Counted from the stretch's first letter, positions 53,772 through 63,506 are shown. The stretch is DNA of 64,000 nt from Chitinophaga polysaccharea (GCF_902150045.1 NZ_CABFVU010000004.1:372001-436000); one strand, 5' to 3'. Program-made: numbers and translations. The notes: generated by a model not told the origin, from the letters alone.

Positions 53772-53977
53772 TTTTTTGTATGATTAATTGAGACATAAAA
53801 TTCCTAAGCCTGTAAAATGTGGCGCCTATTTTATAAGTGAACATTTACTGTATCAAAACCGAACATATATTTATTTTAATAAATTCATATTATTTTATTT
53901 ATCAATGTGATAAGTAAGTGGCATTTTTATTGGCGCCCTGGCAAGTCATTCTTACTCAATGTTTAATATACTCCGCT

Positions 53978-56377
53978 ATGTTAAAAAATTATTTGAAAAC
54001 CGCATGGCAGAACCTGCGCGGCAATAAAACTTATGTCGCAATTAATACTATAGGGTTAGCCGTAGGAATTGCTGCCTGCCTGCTTATTTTCTTATTGGTT
54101 CAATATGAAACAAGCTTTGATAATTTTCATAATAACAAAGAGCGCATTTATAGAGTAGTAGCAGCCACCAAAACCACGGAGGGGATGAATTATTCAAAAG
54201 CCAGTGCTTATCCGGTGGCAGATGCTTTACGGATGGATTATCCGCAACTGGAGCATGTAGCACGTGTATATGGAAGGGATGCTCAGCGGATAACCGTACT
54301 AAATGATAAGGCTGATGCACCGGAGGAGAAATTTAAAGAGAATGTATTTTTTGCTGAGCCTGAATTTTTTGACATATTCAATTTTCCTTTTCTTGCCGGT
54401 GATGCTAAAACTGCATTATCAGAACCCAATACTGTAGTACTTACACAGGAAATAGCCAATAAATATTTCGGAGATTGGCATAATGCCATAGGTAAATTTA
54501 TTAAGTATAATAATGAAGTGGTTTGTAAGGTAACTGGCATTCTCAAAAATACGCCTGCCAATACCGATTTCCCCCTGCAAATTGTGCTTTCCTTTAAAAC
54601 TACCAGTCACGAAGACATGCTAACGGATTGGGTAGGCCAGGATGGATCTTTAAACACCTTCCTGGTGCTTCCGGAAAATATGTCGGCGCAGCAATTCAAT
54701 AACAATCTTGAAACTTTCGTAAAAAAACATACCCCTGTTGAGTACGCGAACCAGGGTTATATATTGCAGCCGTTAAGTAATATACATTATGAGAGCGAGT
54801 TTGGAACTTATAGAGGAAGCACCTTTAGCAGGGTGTTGATCACCGCGTTAAGTTTAATTGGTTCGTTTCTTTTAATTATTGCCTGTATCAACTTTATCAA
54901 TCTTGCTACTGCACAGTCGGTAAACCGCTCAAAAGAAGTAGGTATCAGGAAAGTGCTGGGCAGTAGCAAAAAACAGCTGGTTATTCAGTTTTTAAGTGAA
55001 ACCTTTCTCATCACACTTGCTTCGGTGGTTACAGCAATATTGTTTGCATTCATTGCATTACCGTTGCTTAACAATATTTTACAAACACCGCTGAAAATAC
55101 AATTCAACTTGGCTCTGGTGGCATTTCTATGCGGCATTACTATAATCGTTACTTTTTTATCAGGCTTCTATCCTGCCATCGTGTTATCAGGATTTAATCC
55201 AATCACCGTGCTGAAAAGTAAATTTACCAATAACACTACAGGCGGACTTTCCATGAGAAGAGCGCTGGTTGTTTTCCAGTTTGCCATTGCACAGGCATTG
55301 ATAATGGGGACATTGATTATTGTGAGCCAGATGAACTATTTTCAGAATGCACCTATGGGTTTTGATAAAGATGCCATTGTTATGGTGCCTTTCGCGCATG
55401 ATACTGTGGGCCAGTCTAAGATGGAGGCCTTTAAAATGGAACTGATGCAGCTGTCGGGGGTAAAAAATGTAAGCTTCAGCGCATTTAGCCCTATGGATAA
55501 AGCGGGGTGGGACAGTGATTTTAAATTTGAGAACTCGGTGAAGAAATCGGGCTTCAAGGCCGATTTTAAATGGGCGGATGCTGATTACTTTAAAACGTAT
55601 GGTATCCGGTTCATCGCAGGAGCGCCATATAACCCAGCCGACACAGTAAACGGGTTTGTGGTAAATGAAATGATGACAAAGAAATTAGGGTTTAAAAACC
55701 CGGCAGATATCATTGGTAAAAAAGTAAGTTTTTGGGATGGAAATATAACTGCACCTGTTGTAGGAGTAGTAAAAGACTTTAACGGCTATTCACTGAAAAG
55801 TGAAAGAACGCCTATAGTGCTTGGTTCATTCAAAATGGTATACCGGTTAGTCAACATAAAACTGCAACCGCAACATATGAAGGAAACGCTGGCAGCAATA
55901 GAACGGCTCTGGACCCAGGTAAATCCTGATTTTGTTTATGAATACCAGTTCCTCGATGATAAGATTGCCAGCTTTTACAAGCAGGAAAGCCAGCTTTCGC
56001 AATTATATAAAATAGCTGCAGGCATTGCCATATTTATTTCCTGTCTTGGTTTGTACGGATTTGTTTCATTCATGGCTGTGCAGCGTAATAAAGAAATAGG
56101 CATCAGAAAAGTGTTGGGCGCATCGGTAATCAACATTGTTCATTTGATGTCTAAAGAATTTACTCTGCTTATTGGTATTGCATTTTTAATTGCTGCTCCA
56201 CTGGCCTATTATTTAATGCATCAATGGTTGCAGCATTTTGCCTACAGGATAAATATTGGTGCCGGAATATTCCTGTTAACTATTCTTATTTCCCAATTGA
56301 TCGCCTGGCTTACTGTTGGTTACCAGGCAATAAAAGCAGCAGTTGCCGACCCGGTGAAGAGTTTGAAAATGGAGTGA
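53978..56377 (+). CDS. MacB/FtsX-type ABC transporter permease
   Basis: A 799-residue permease with two FtsX-type halves. The first helix follows NLRGNKTYVAINTIGLAVGIA, a MacB-like periplasmic core domain occupies about residues 50-270, and three helices follow (ALSLIGSFLLIIACINFINL); the same pattern repeats in the C-terminal half, ending AAVADPVKSLKME. I start at ATG 53978; the 20 codons upstream in frame are not conserved-looking. No ABC ATPase is adjacent, so the partner ATPase is encoded elsewhere or shared. Such Bacteroidota permeases usually export lipids, peptides or drugs. Confidence 0.88.
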   Translation: MLKNYLKTAWQNLRGNKTYVAINTIGLAVGIAACLLIFLLVQYETSFDNFHNNKERIYRVVAATKTTEGMNYSKASAYPVADALRMDYPQLEHVARVYGRDAQRITVLNDKADAPEEKFKENVFFAEPEFFDIFNFPFLAGDAKTALSEPNTVVLTQEIANKYFGDWHNAIGKFIKYNNEVVCKVTGILKNTPANTDFPLQIVLSFKTTSHEDMLTDWVGQDGSLNTFLVLPENMSAQQFNNNLETFVKKHTPVEYANQGYILQPLSNIHYESEFGTYRGSTFSRVLITALSLIGSFLLIIACINFINLATAQSVNRSKEVGIRKVLGSSKKQLVIQFLSETFLITLASVVTAILFAFIALPLLNNILQTPLKIQFNLALVAFLCGITIIVTFLSGFYPAIVLSGFNPITVLKSKFTNNTTGGLSMRRALVVFQFAIAQALIMGTLIIVSQMNYFQNAPMGFDKDAIVMVPFAHDTVGQSKMEAFKMELMQLSGVKNVSFSAFSPMDKAGWDSDFKFENSVKKSGFKADFKWADADYFKTYGIRFIAGAPYNPADTVNGFVVNEMMTKKLGFKNPADIIGKKVSFWDGNITAPVVGVVKDFNGYSLKSERTPIVLGSFKMVYRLVNIKLQPQHMKETLAAIERLWTQVNPDFVYEYQFLDDKIASFYKQESQLSQLYKIAAGIAIFISCLGLYGFVSFMAVQRNKEIGIRKVLGASVINIVHLMSKEFTLLIGIAFLIAAPLAYYLMHQWLQHFAYRINIGAGIFLLTILISQLIAWLTVGYQAIKAAVADPVKSLKME

Positions 56378-56743
56378 TCACTTATTAAGTGCTGTAATGG
56401 AGTATTAGGATTTCAGGATATTGTATAGCTACTCCCGGGCACAGTATGGATACTCCCCGGTTTCGCCGTATATAACCCATATTTACGCCGTATATACCCC
56501 GTATCTTTTAGATATGAGTTAACTGCGTTTTATGCCTTTGTCTAATATTTGACACCTCTGAAGAAGAGATAGCTTCTATTGGGGAGCCTCTGCATTTCCC
56601 TGTTTTTCAATATGCATAACAGCCGGTCCAGCAGCGTTTCCGGGATATCTATCTCAGCGATAGCAGATTATAGTCGATCCATTGCATAGGGGCTTGCACA
56701 ATTGGAAATTAATTGTTAATTTGACAATTATTTCCACGTGTAT
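56378..56743. other. Intergenic region before the GH127 gene
   Basis: 366 bp with no intact gene. A minus-strand frame near 56550-56665 (IPETLLDRLLCILKNREMQR) looks like the tail of a lost protein, family unknown. AATTGT/ACAATT at 56711-56729 is a small inverted repeat just before the GH127 start. Confidence 0.35.
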
Positions 56744-59068
56744 ATGAAAAAGTTATTCATTTGCCTTTTGGCATATATCCCTTTTATTGCTGCGGCACAG
56801 CCCACTCAATTGCAAACATTTGCTCCCGGCGAAGTCAGGCTGTTACCCGGGCTTTTCCTTGATGCCCAGCATACGGACGAAAAATATATTTTATCCCTTG
56901 ATCCGGACCGCCTGCTGGCGCCTTTTCTGAAAGATGCCGGCATTCCTGTAAAGAAGGAGAATTATGGGAACTGGGAGAGCTGGGGCCTGGACGGACATAT
57001 AGCAGGGCATTACCTGTCGGCCCTATCACTGATGTACACAGCCACCGGTAAGCAGGTGTATCTCCAGCGGTTACATTATATGCTGGACCAGATGGAACAG
57101 TGCCAGCTAAAGAATGGTAACGGATACCTGGGTGGAGTTCCTGACGGAAAGCAACTCTGGAAACAGGTAGCGGAAGGCAGGGGAGATGCAGTTACAAAAC
57201 GATGGGTGCCCTGGTATAACGTGCACAAAACACTGAACGGTTTACTCGACGCCTGGACGCTCACCGGCAGCACACAGGCCCGGGATATATTGCTGCGGCT
57301 ATGCCGCTGGAGCAAGGATGTTACAGCCAATCTCAGCGATGAGCAGATGCAGCTGATGTTGCAGACGGAATTTGGCGGCATGAACGAAATTTTTGCTGCC
57401 GTAGCGGAACAAACCGGCGATACCTCCTGGCTTTACATGGCCAGGCGCTTTACCCATAAAAAAATACTGGATCCGCTTATCGCGCATACCGATGCCCTCA
57501 CCGGGCTGCATGCCAATACCCAGATCCCCAAAGTTGTAGGTTTCATGCGAACCGGTATAGTTGGCCATGATGCTGCCCTGGAAGATGCCTCTGCTTTCTT
57601 CTGGAATACGGTGGTTCAACGCAGAAGCATCTCTATAGGCGGAAACAGTGTACGCGAACATTTTCATGCGGAAAATAATTTCCGCGCTATGCTGGAAAGC
57701 CCTGAAGGACCGGAAACCTGTAACAGCTATAATATGCTGAAACTTACCAGGCTGCTTTTCCTGAATGATCCCAGCAATAAATACATGGATTATTATGAGC
57801 GTACATTGTATAATCATATCCTGGCATCACAGCACCCTAATGGCGGATTTGTATATTTCACTCCCATACATCCTATGCACTACAGGGTATATTCCACCTC
57901 TCCAAATGCTTTCTGGTGTTGCGTTGGCACTGGCCTCGAAAACCATGGGAAGTATACGGAACTGATCTATGCCCGGTCAAAGGATTCGCTTTATGTAAAC
58001 CTGTTCATTCCTTCTGTGCTGCAGTGGAAGAACAGATCACTGCAGCTGACACAGGAAACCAGGTTTCCTGAAGAGGACGCATCTGTACTGAAACTCTCTT
58101 TGAAAAAACCGGAACTGCTGACCATTGCCATACGCACCCCTGCATGGGTTAAAGATCGTATGGCCGTTACTGTTAACGGGCAGCACGCCGCCAGTACCAG
58201 TGGCGCCTCCGGCTATATGTATATTCGCCGTACCTGGAAAAATGGTGATGTTGTAAAGATCCATCTTCCCATGGAGGTGCGCACGGAAAGATTACCCGAC
58301 AGCACTCATTGGGTATCTTTCCTGTACGGCCCTGTTGTACTGGCCGCCGCTACAGATACACTCAATATGCCTGGTTTGTATGCAGACACCAGCCGCTGGG
58401 GTCATATTGCCCGCGGGAACCTGCGCCCAATGTCGGCCGCACCGGAACTGCAACTGGATGGCCCTGGCGTAGTTGCATTACAAAATGCAGGCAGGCCACT
58501 GGAATTTACCGCAGGGCAGCTGATCTCCCAACCGGTTTTCCGTACACTTAAACTGGTACCTTTTTATCGCATACATGATACCCGGTATATGCTCTACTGG
58601 CCTTATGCAGGCAAAGCGGCATCCAACAAGCAGCAGGGGCCGGAGGAGGCGGAAGTACAGCGCCTCGATAGTCTCACCACCGATCGTGTGTATGCCGGCG
58701 AACAACAGCCGGAAACAGACCATCAGCTGGAGAGTGATGGCAGCAGTACCGGAACATTGGGTGATCAGCACTTCAGGGTAGCCCGTAACTGGTTCGCCTA
58801 TACGCTGCAGGCAGCAGCAGCGGGAAACTATAAATTGTATATCCGTTACCGTTATGCCGGCGCCGGCGACTGTGGCAGCGTTATCGTTGGGAGCAAAACC
58901 CTTGCGGAGCTGTGCGCTAACGCCGCCGGGCCTACGGAAGACCTTACCACCATTGTGGATATACCAACCCCGATAACAGCAGCCGGTACTGTAAAAGTGC
59001 TTTTCAAGGCCGCTTCCGGGAAGGTAACACCATACATTATGGAGGTACGTCTTCTTAAAGCGCCATAG
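56744..59068 (+). CDS. Glycoside hydrolase family 127 (beta-L-arabinofuranosidase type)
   Basis: A 774-residue secreted enzyme with a signal peptide (cleavage after about residue 18, AAA-QPT). The GH127 zinc/catalytic set is visible: Glu324 and Cys326 in PETCNSYN and Cys392-Cys393 in FWCCVG; HypBA1 uses a Glu and three Cys around zinc, with a Cys nucleophile. The C-terminal 130 residues form an additional beta-sandwich. It would release beta-L-arabinofuranose from arabinans or glycoproteins. ATG 56744 is preferred to GTG 56738. It is followed by a GH43 gene. Confidence 0.93.
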   Translation: MKKLFICLLAYIPFIAAAQPTQLQTFAPGEVRLLPGLFLDAQHTDEKYILSLDPDRLLAPFLKDAGIPVKKENYGNWESWGLDGHIAGHYLSALSLMYTATGKQVYLQRLHYMLDQMEQCQLKNGNGYLGGVPDGKQLWKQVAEGRGDAVTKRWVPWYNVHKTLNGLLDAWTLTGSTQARDILLRLCRWSKDVTANLSDEQMQLMLQTEFGGMNEIFAAVAEQTGDTSWLYMARRFTHKKILDPLIAHTDALTGLHANTQIPKVVGFMRTGIVGHDAALEDASAFFWNTVVQRRSISIGGNSVREHFHAENNFRAMLESPEGPETCNSYNMLKLTRLLFLNDPSNKYMDYYERTLYNHILASQHPNGGFVYFTPIHPMHYRVYSTSPNAFWCCVGTGLENHGKYTELIYARSKDSLYVNLFIPSVLQWKNRSLQLTQETRFPEEDASVLKLSLKKPELLTIAIRTPAWVKDRMAVTVNGQHAASTSGASGYMYIRRTWKNGDVVKIHLPMEVRTERLPDSTHWVSFLYGPVVLAAATDTLNMPGLYADTSRWGHIARGNLRPMSAAPELQLDGPGVVALQNAGRPLEFTAGQLISQPVFRTLKLVPFYRIHDTRYMLYWPYAGKAASNKQQGPEEAEVQRLDSLTTDRVYAGEQQPETDHQLESDGSSTGTLGDQHFRVARNWFAYTLQAAAAGNYKLYIRYRYAGAGDCGSVIVGSKTLAELCANAAGPTEDLTTIVDIPTPITAAGTVKVLFKAASGKVTPYIMEVRLLKAP

Positions 59069-59110
59069 TTTACCAGTGATTATCATCTTCATAATAATAT
59101 CTTCAGTCTT

Positions 59111-60508
59111 ATGTCGTATGCCAGGAAAATATGTACCGCATTATTGTTAATACTGTACATCCCCTTGTCAGTAAAATCCCAGGCTAATCCATTTGGGAAT
59201 GCGCTTATTCCCGATATGGTGGCTGATGTAAGCATCCAGGAAATAGACGGCATGTTTTATTGCTATGTAACTACAGATGGTTATGATGCCGGTCTTAGTT
59301 CTTCCGGCCCTCCCGTAGTCTGGACGTCGAAGGATTTTGTGCACTGGAGCTTTTCGGGAACCTGTTTCCCATCTGCTGTGGGCCAGCTGTATTGGGCGCC
59401 CAGTAAAGCTATTAAAGCCAATGGAAAGTACTATCTGTATCCAACGGTTAACAGGTATATGTATGCCGCCGTTTCCGATTCGCCCAACGGGCCATTTCAT
59501 CTGGCCGAAGGCCCTGATGTTTTTATCAAACCCTATTCACCTAATACGCTGTTAAAGAAAAAAACGCCAAAGGGACCTGTTGGTATTGATGCAGAAGTTT
59601 TTGTGGACGACGATAAGCAGGCATATTTGTTCTGGCAATTAAGGCATGCTGCGAGGCTTAACAGTGATATGATTACCGTGGACACCAATACTGTTACTAT
59701 TCCTACTTCCCGGAACGGGTATTCTGAAGGCCCCATTTTTTTTAAGCGCAAGGGTATTTACTATTATTTGTATACACTTGGCGGAGACGAAGCCTACCAG
59801 TATGCTTATGTTTCAGGCAAAGCATCTCCGCTGGGCCCTTTCAGCTTTCCTGCAAAGAATGATATCATTGCTACCACAGATCACCAGCGCGGGATTTTTG
59901 GCCCCGGACATGGATGTGTTTTCAATGTGCCCGGCACCGATGATTATTATTTCGCCTACCTTGAGTATGGAAGGGGTAGCACCAACAGGCAAACGTATGT
60001 TAACAAGCTCCTGTTTAATGAAGATGGGTCTATCCAGCCTGTAGACCTTACAATGACGGGTGTGGGAGCGCTTCACCAGGTGAAAACGGATCAGCCTCTG
60101 AAAGTAGTAGAAGCAGTGGCTTCCAGTACTTGTAGTGAAAGAAAAATTAAACCGGCAAAAGATTCTTTATTAAACCGGGTAGAATATTTTGTACCGTCGT
60201 TTGCATTTGACGGATCAAATGGATCGCGCTGGATGGCCTTACCGGAAGATACCGCAGGCTGGTTAATGGCCGACCTGGGCAGGATAAAACGCATAAAGCG
60301 GAGCGAAGTTTATTTTGTGAGGCCCACAGCAGGGCAGGCTTATGTGCTAGAGTATTCTGCTGATGGTATACATTGGTCGTTATGCGGTGGACATGATGAT
60401 CTTAAGATCCAATCTCCCCATTCAGATATATGCGACATCAAAGCGAGGTATTTAAGGATCTGCATTACCAGGGGAGTTAAAGGCGTGTGGGAATGGAATA
60501 TTTATTAA
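59111..60508 (+). CDS. Glycoside hydrolase family 43 with C-terminal F5/8-type domain
   Basis: A 465-residue secreted protein with a signal peptide (residues 1-23). The five-bladed propeller of GH43 covers about residues 25-320, with expected acids in IPDMVADVSI, GIDAEVFVDDD and SEGPIFF. A beta-sandwich of the discoidin/F5-8C type (residues about 345-465, ending RYLRICITRGVKGVWEWNIY) follows. Family members cleave alpha-L-arabinofuranosides or beta-xylosides. It is 42 bp after the GH127 gene, so the pair probably acts on arabinose-containing glycans. Confidence 0.88.
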   Translation: MSYARKICTALLLILYIPLSVKSQANPFGNALIPDMVADVSIQEIDGMFYCYVTTDGYDAGLSSSGPPVVWTSKDFVHWSFSGTCFPSAVGQLYWAPSKAIKANGKYYLYPTVNRYMYAAVSDSPNGPFHLAEGPDVFIKPYSPNTLLKKKTPKGPVGIDAEVFVDDDKQAYLFWQLRHAARLNSDMITVDTNTVTIPTSRNGYSEGPIFFKRKGIYYYLYTLGGDEAYQYAYVSGKASPLGPFSFPAKNDIIATTDHQRGIFGPGHGCVFNVPGTDDYYFAYLEYGRGSTNRQTYVNKLLFNEDGSIQPVDLTMTGVGALHQVKTDQPLKVVEAVASSTCSERKIKPAKDSLLNRVEYFVPSFAFDGSNGSRWMALPEDTAGWLMADLGRIKRIKRSEVYFVRPTAGQAYVLEYSADGIHWSLCGGHDDLKIQSPHSDICDIKARYLRICITRGVKGVWEWNIY

Positions 60509-60682
60509 GAAACAATGTCATGAATTATACCAGGCAGGAAAGGTTTGTGGGCATTGATCCCCAGGCATTTTTTCACATCAACCATTAGTTTATTCTTCAC
60601 TGGCAGTTTATAAAAAGCGAATGAGTATGTTAAGAAAATTGGGTCAGATTATCGGTAGTTTTGCCTGTGAAACTATATTTGC

Positions 60683-61342
60683 CTACGGAAAAGCAATAGG
60701 ATGCTGCGGGTATATAACAAAGCTCAGTATTTTCATGTGTTTGTGACGGACCTTATCTATACTTGTTACCCAAACCACTTTCTTTTTATTCTCCCTGGCA
60801 TATTTTAACAGAGATTTGAGTTTGCCGGAGTTGCTGACATACTGGTTGCTCCATTTAATTTCTACTACAAACAATGGTTTCTGAGATGGAGCAACCATCA
60901 CAAGATCGACTTCCCCACCCGCCCATGCTGCAAAGTGAAGCGGAACATCCCCTCTGTGCATCCATTGGGCAACAATGGCTGTTTCCACCATTTGTCCAAA
61001 ATGGTCGTCCGTAAAAGTAATCGGGGCAAATAGTGCACAACGCATGCTCGGATTGGTAAGATAAATTTTAAACCTGCTGTCCCGTTGAAACCTTTTTGTA
61101 TTGATGCCTACCGGGTAAAGAATCTTTATCAGGAATGCAGCCTCCAGGTATTCCAGGTATCTTCTGATGGTTTGTTTATCAACGCCCGATTCCTGGGAAA
61201 GACTTTCCAGGTTAAATTCATTACCGGAATTATAAGCAATAACGTTGAACAGGGAGTTGAGCTCCTGTACATCCTTTATTCCATATAAACTTGGGAGATC
61301 CCGCAACAGGACTTTATCAATAATATCACTCCTGATAAACCT
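60683..61342 (-). pseudogene. DUF4143 ATPase, N-terminal AAA domain missing
   Basis: The minus-strand frame is open from 61345 and matches the C-terminal two thirds of an AAA_14/DUF4143 ATPase: DKVLLRDLPSLYGI, then SGVDKQTIRRYLEYLEAAFL, SMRCALFAPI and WAGGEVDLVMV near the end. The P-loop domain that should precede it is absent; the similarity ends at the junction with a MutS-like fragment on the other strand. A translatable part starts at TTG 61306. It is most likely a relic. Confidence 0.85.
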
Positions 61343-61554
61343 GCTTTATTTCCACGCATATTATCGAAGTGGGCGAGGCCTTGAAACAGAAAGGGGGAAG
61401 CTTCCGTTTTCTGTACATGCCTACCGTTATGGAAGGAAATGTGCCGAGGTATACTTACCGGCTGAAAAGTGGTATTACTGCCGACAGGCAGGGAATGGTG
61501 ATTATTGAAAACGAAGGGCTGATAGCGCTGATCAGAAAAAAGGTGAGCAGTTAA
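61343..61554 (+). pseudogene. C-terminal fragment of a short MutS-family ATPase
   Basis: The last 70 codons of a MutS-like gene: ISTHIIEVGEALKQK (H-loop region), RFLYMPTVMEGNVPRYTYR and DRQGMVIIENEGLIALI. It matches the end of the second MutS-like protein at 31226-32569 nearly block for block. Everything before the H-loop, including Walker A and B, is missing. The break is within a few bases of the break in the DUF4143 relic. Confidence 0.87.
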
Positions 61555-61566
61555 CAAGCCGCCGCT

Positions 61567-61574
61567 TATCTTTG
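61567..61574 (+). promoter_or_regulatory. -7 promoter element of the EamA gene
   Basis: TATCTTTG is a perfect TAnnTTTG box ending four bases before the GTG start at 61579, suggesting a leaderless transcript. Confidence 0.5.
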
Positions 61575-61578
61575 CCGC

Positions 61579-62460
61579 GTGAAAAACATAATTACCGGCT
61601 TACTGTTCGCGATGTTATGGGCATCGGCGTCTGTAGCAACTAAGATCGGCATCCACTCGGCGCCTCCGCTTGTTCTCGGCAATGTCCGTTTTTTTATTGC
61701 GGGCTTTGTTTTACTGGGCTTTTGTTACCTGGTGAGCAGGGATAAAAGTTACCGTATGCCTACCCTCCTGGAATGGCGGCAACTGGCCATATTTGGGTTT
61801 TTAAATACCACGCTTTACCTGGGCCTGTATGTTTATGCCATGAAATATATTGCCGCGGGAATTGGTAGTCTTGCTACCTCCACCAATCCATTACTGATCG
61901 TGTTGCTTTCCTCCTGGCTGATGGGGCGCAGGCCGGAAAAGGCGGAGCTATGGAGCATTGTGATCGGGATGGCCGGCATAGGGCTGGCCACCTATCCCTT
62001 GCTCCACAGCGGCGGAACCAGTTTGGGAGGGCTGGCCATACTGATGACCAGCATGGTAGCGATCTCTTTTGCCAGTGTATATTATGCACGTATTAAATGG
62101 GCGTTGCCCAACCTGCTGATCAATGGCTGGCAGGTTACACTGGGAGGCGTTTTCCTGCTGCCGTTCACCCTTGCTTTCAGTGATTTCTCCACCGTGCAGC
62201 TGGATCACCGGTTTATTTATGCGGTATTGTGGTTAAGTCTGGCAGTTTCCGTGACTGGTCTGATCTGCTGGTTCTACTTATTGAAAATAGACACCGTAAA
62301 GGCTTCCCTATGGCTTTTCCTTTGCCCGCTTTTTGGCTTCTTCTATGCCTGGTGGCTGCTGGATGAGCCTATAACGCTATACACTATAGCCGGTACCCTG
62401 ATGGTGGTTGCCGGGCTGTATATCGGACAGCGTAAAAAACTGGGTGGTGAACTACAGTAA
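61579..62460 (+). CDS. EamA/DMT-family transporter
   Basis: A 293-residue protein with ten membrane helices in two EamA repeats (LLFAMLWASASVATKIG at the start, WWLLDEPITLYTIAGTLMV near the end). Start is GTG 61579; no ATG with better placement exists. Substrate unknown. The gene is intact although it sits between two broken loci. Confidence 0.88.
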   Translation: MKNIITGLLFAMLWASASVATKIGIHSAPPLVLGNVRFFIAGFVLLGFCYLVSRDKSYRMPTLLEWRQLAIFGFLNTTLYLGLYVYAMKYIAAGIGSLATSTNPLLIVLLSSWLMGRRPEKAELWSIVIGMAGIGLATYPLLHSGGTSLGGLAILMTSMVAISFASVYYARIKWALPNLLINGWQVTLGGVFLLPFTLAFSDFSTVQLDHRFIYAVLWLSLAVSVTGLICWFYLLKIDTVKASLWLFLCPLFGFFYAWWLLDEPITLYTIAGTLMVVAGLYIGQRKKLGGELQ

Positions 62461-62623
62461 TCGGTGTATTTTCAGGATAGTATTTTTAAGATATTAGGGA
62501 TAATTATATTTTTCCGGTGAATGAATAAGAAGATCAGCCATCATATTTCCTTTTCATTATCTTTTGATGTACTGATATAAAGCTCGATTTATTTTTATAT
62601 TCTTATAGACCATTCCCAAACGC

Positions 62624-63430
62624 ATGAATCGGTACCAGGAACAAACTGATGTAGAATTGATAGCGTCCTTACGCGGGGGCGACAATCATGCTTTTGCCGA
62701 AATTTATCATCGTTACTGGAAGAAATTACTGGCCATCGCCTATCATCACAGTAAGGATAAGATCATTGGAGAGGAAATTGTACAGGAAGTTTTTATCGGC
62801 CTCTGGAACAGGCGGAATGAGCTTTATATTGATCATGTGAGCGCCTATCTCGCCACTGCCGTAAAGTTGTCTGTTTTCAAACAATACGTGCGGCAGAAAC
62901 GGAGGAATGAAATAAAAGAACAGACCGCCGATCCCCTGTTAACCAGCTGGGATGAAGAGAAGATCTACAGCAGGTTCCTGGAAGCCGTAACGCAGGGCTG
63001 GAGCATTGTTAAACCACAGCCATTACAGCTTGGCGACTGGAATAAACAGGGCCTGCCTTTATATGGTAACGGCGTTACCTATACGAAAACATTTATAGCA
63101 GGTACGCCGGCTAAATCATATGCCGTGGAATTGGGCAAATGGAAAGGTACGGTGGCCGCTGTAAAAGTGAATGATTTGTTTGCAGGTGTGATCACTGCGG
63201 AACCTAACACACTCGCCATCGGGGAATTTGTGAGAAAAGGAACGAATAAGATTGAGGTCACCGTAATTGGCAGTTTGAAGAATGTTTTAGGGCCCTTTTA
63301 TAACAAGCCGGCTCCCGGTTTGGTGGATCCCGGTAAATGGTATAATATTAAAACCCAGCCTCCCGGGAATGAGTACGACCTGTATGAGTATGGATTGACA
63401 GATGATTATGAGATTAAGGTGGCGCAGTAA
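62624..63430 (+). CDS. Chimera: ECF sigma factor N-terminus fused to glycoside hydrolase C-terminus
   Basis: One 268-codon frame. Residues 1-120 are an ECF sigma factor with region 2 (GEEIVQEVFIGLWNRRNEL) and the linker to region 4 (DEEKIYSRFLE); region 4 is absent. From about residue 123 the sequence is the C-terminal beta-sandwich of a large glycoside hydrolase (GWSIVKPQPLQLGDWNKQGL, GTNKIEVTVIGSLKN, YDLYEYGLTDDYEI). Such hydrolases are normally secreted, so this fusion without a signal peptide cannot work as one. The join near 62985 is best explained by an in-frame deletion. The sigma part could still bind core polymerase but lacks -35 recognition. Confidence 0.85.
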   Translation: MNRYQEQTDVELIASLRGGDNHAFAEIYHRYWKKLLAIAYHHSKDKIIGEEIVQEVFIGLWNRRNELYIDHVSAYLATAVKLSVFKQYVRQKRRNEIKEQTADPLLTSWDEEKIYSRFLEAVTQGWSIVKPQPLQLGDWNKQGLPLYGNGVTYTKTFIAGTPAKSYAVELGKWKGTVAAVKVNDLFAGVITAEPNTLAIGEFVRKGTNKIEVTVIGSLKNVLGPFYNKPAPGLVDPGKWYNIKTQPPGNEYDLYEYGLTDDYEIKVAQ

Positions 63431-63464
63431 ACTACACCGGGACCAATGTATAGGCTTCCGGCGA

Positions 63465-63506
63465 CAACAAACACCAGGCACTTTTACAATTCCCTGGTGT
63501 TTGTTG
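63465..63506. terminator. Hairpin between convergent genes
   Basis: CAACAAACACCAGG (63465-63478) pairs perfectly with CCTGGTGTTTGTTG (63493-63506) around a 14-base loop. No T-run follows, so it is a likely but imperfect bidirectional terminator. Confidence 0.6.

Noticed and set aside
63465..63506. Repeat-family member
   Set aside because: It does not share the TTGGAACACTGAT core; it is better read as a single hairpin between convergent genes.
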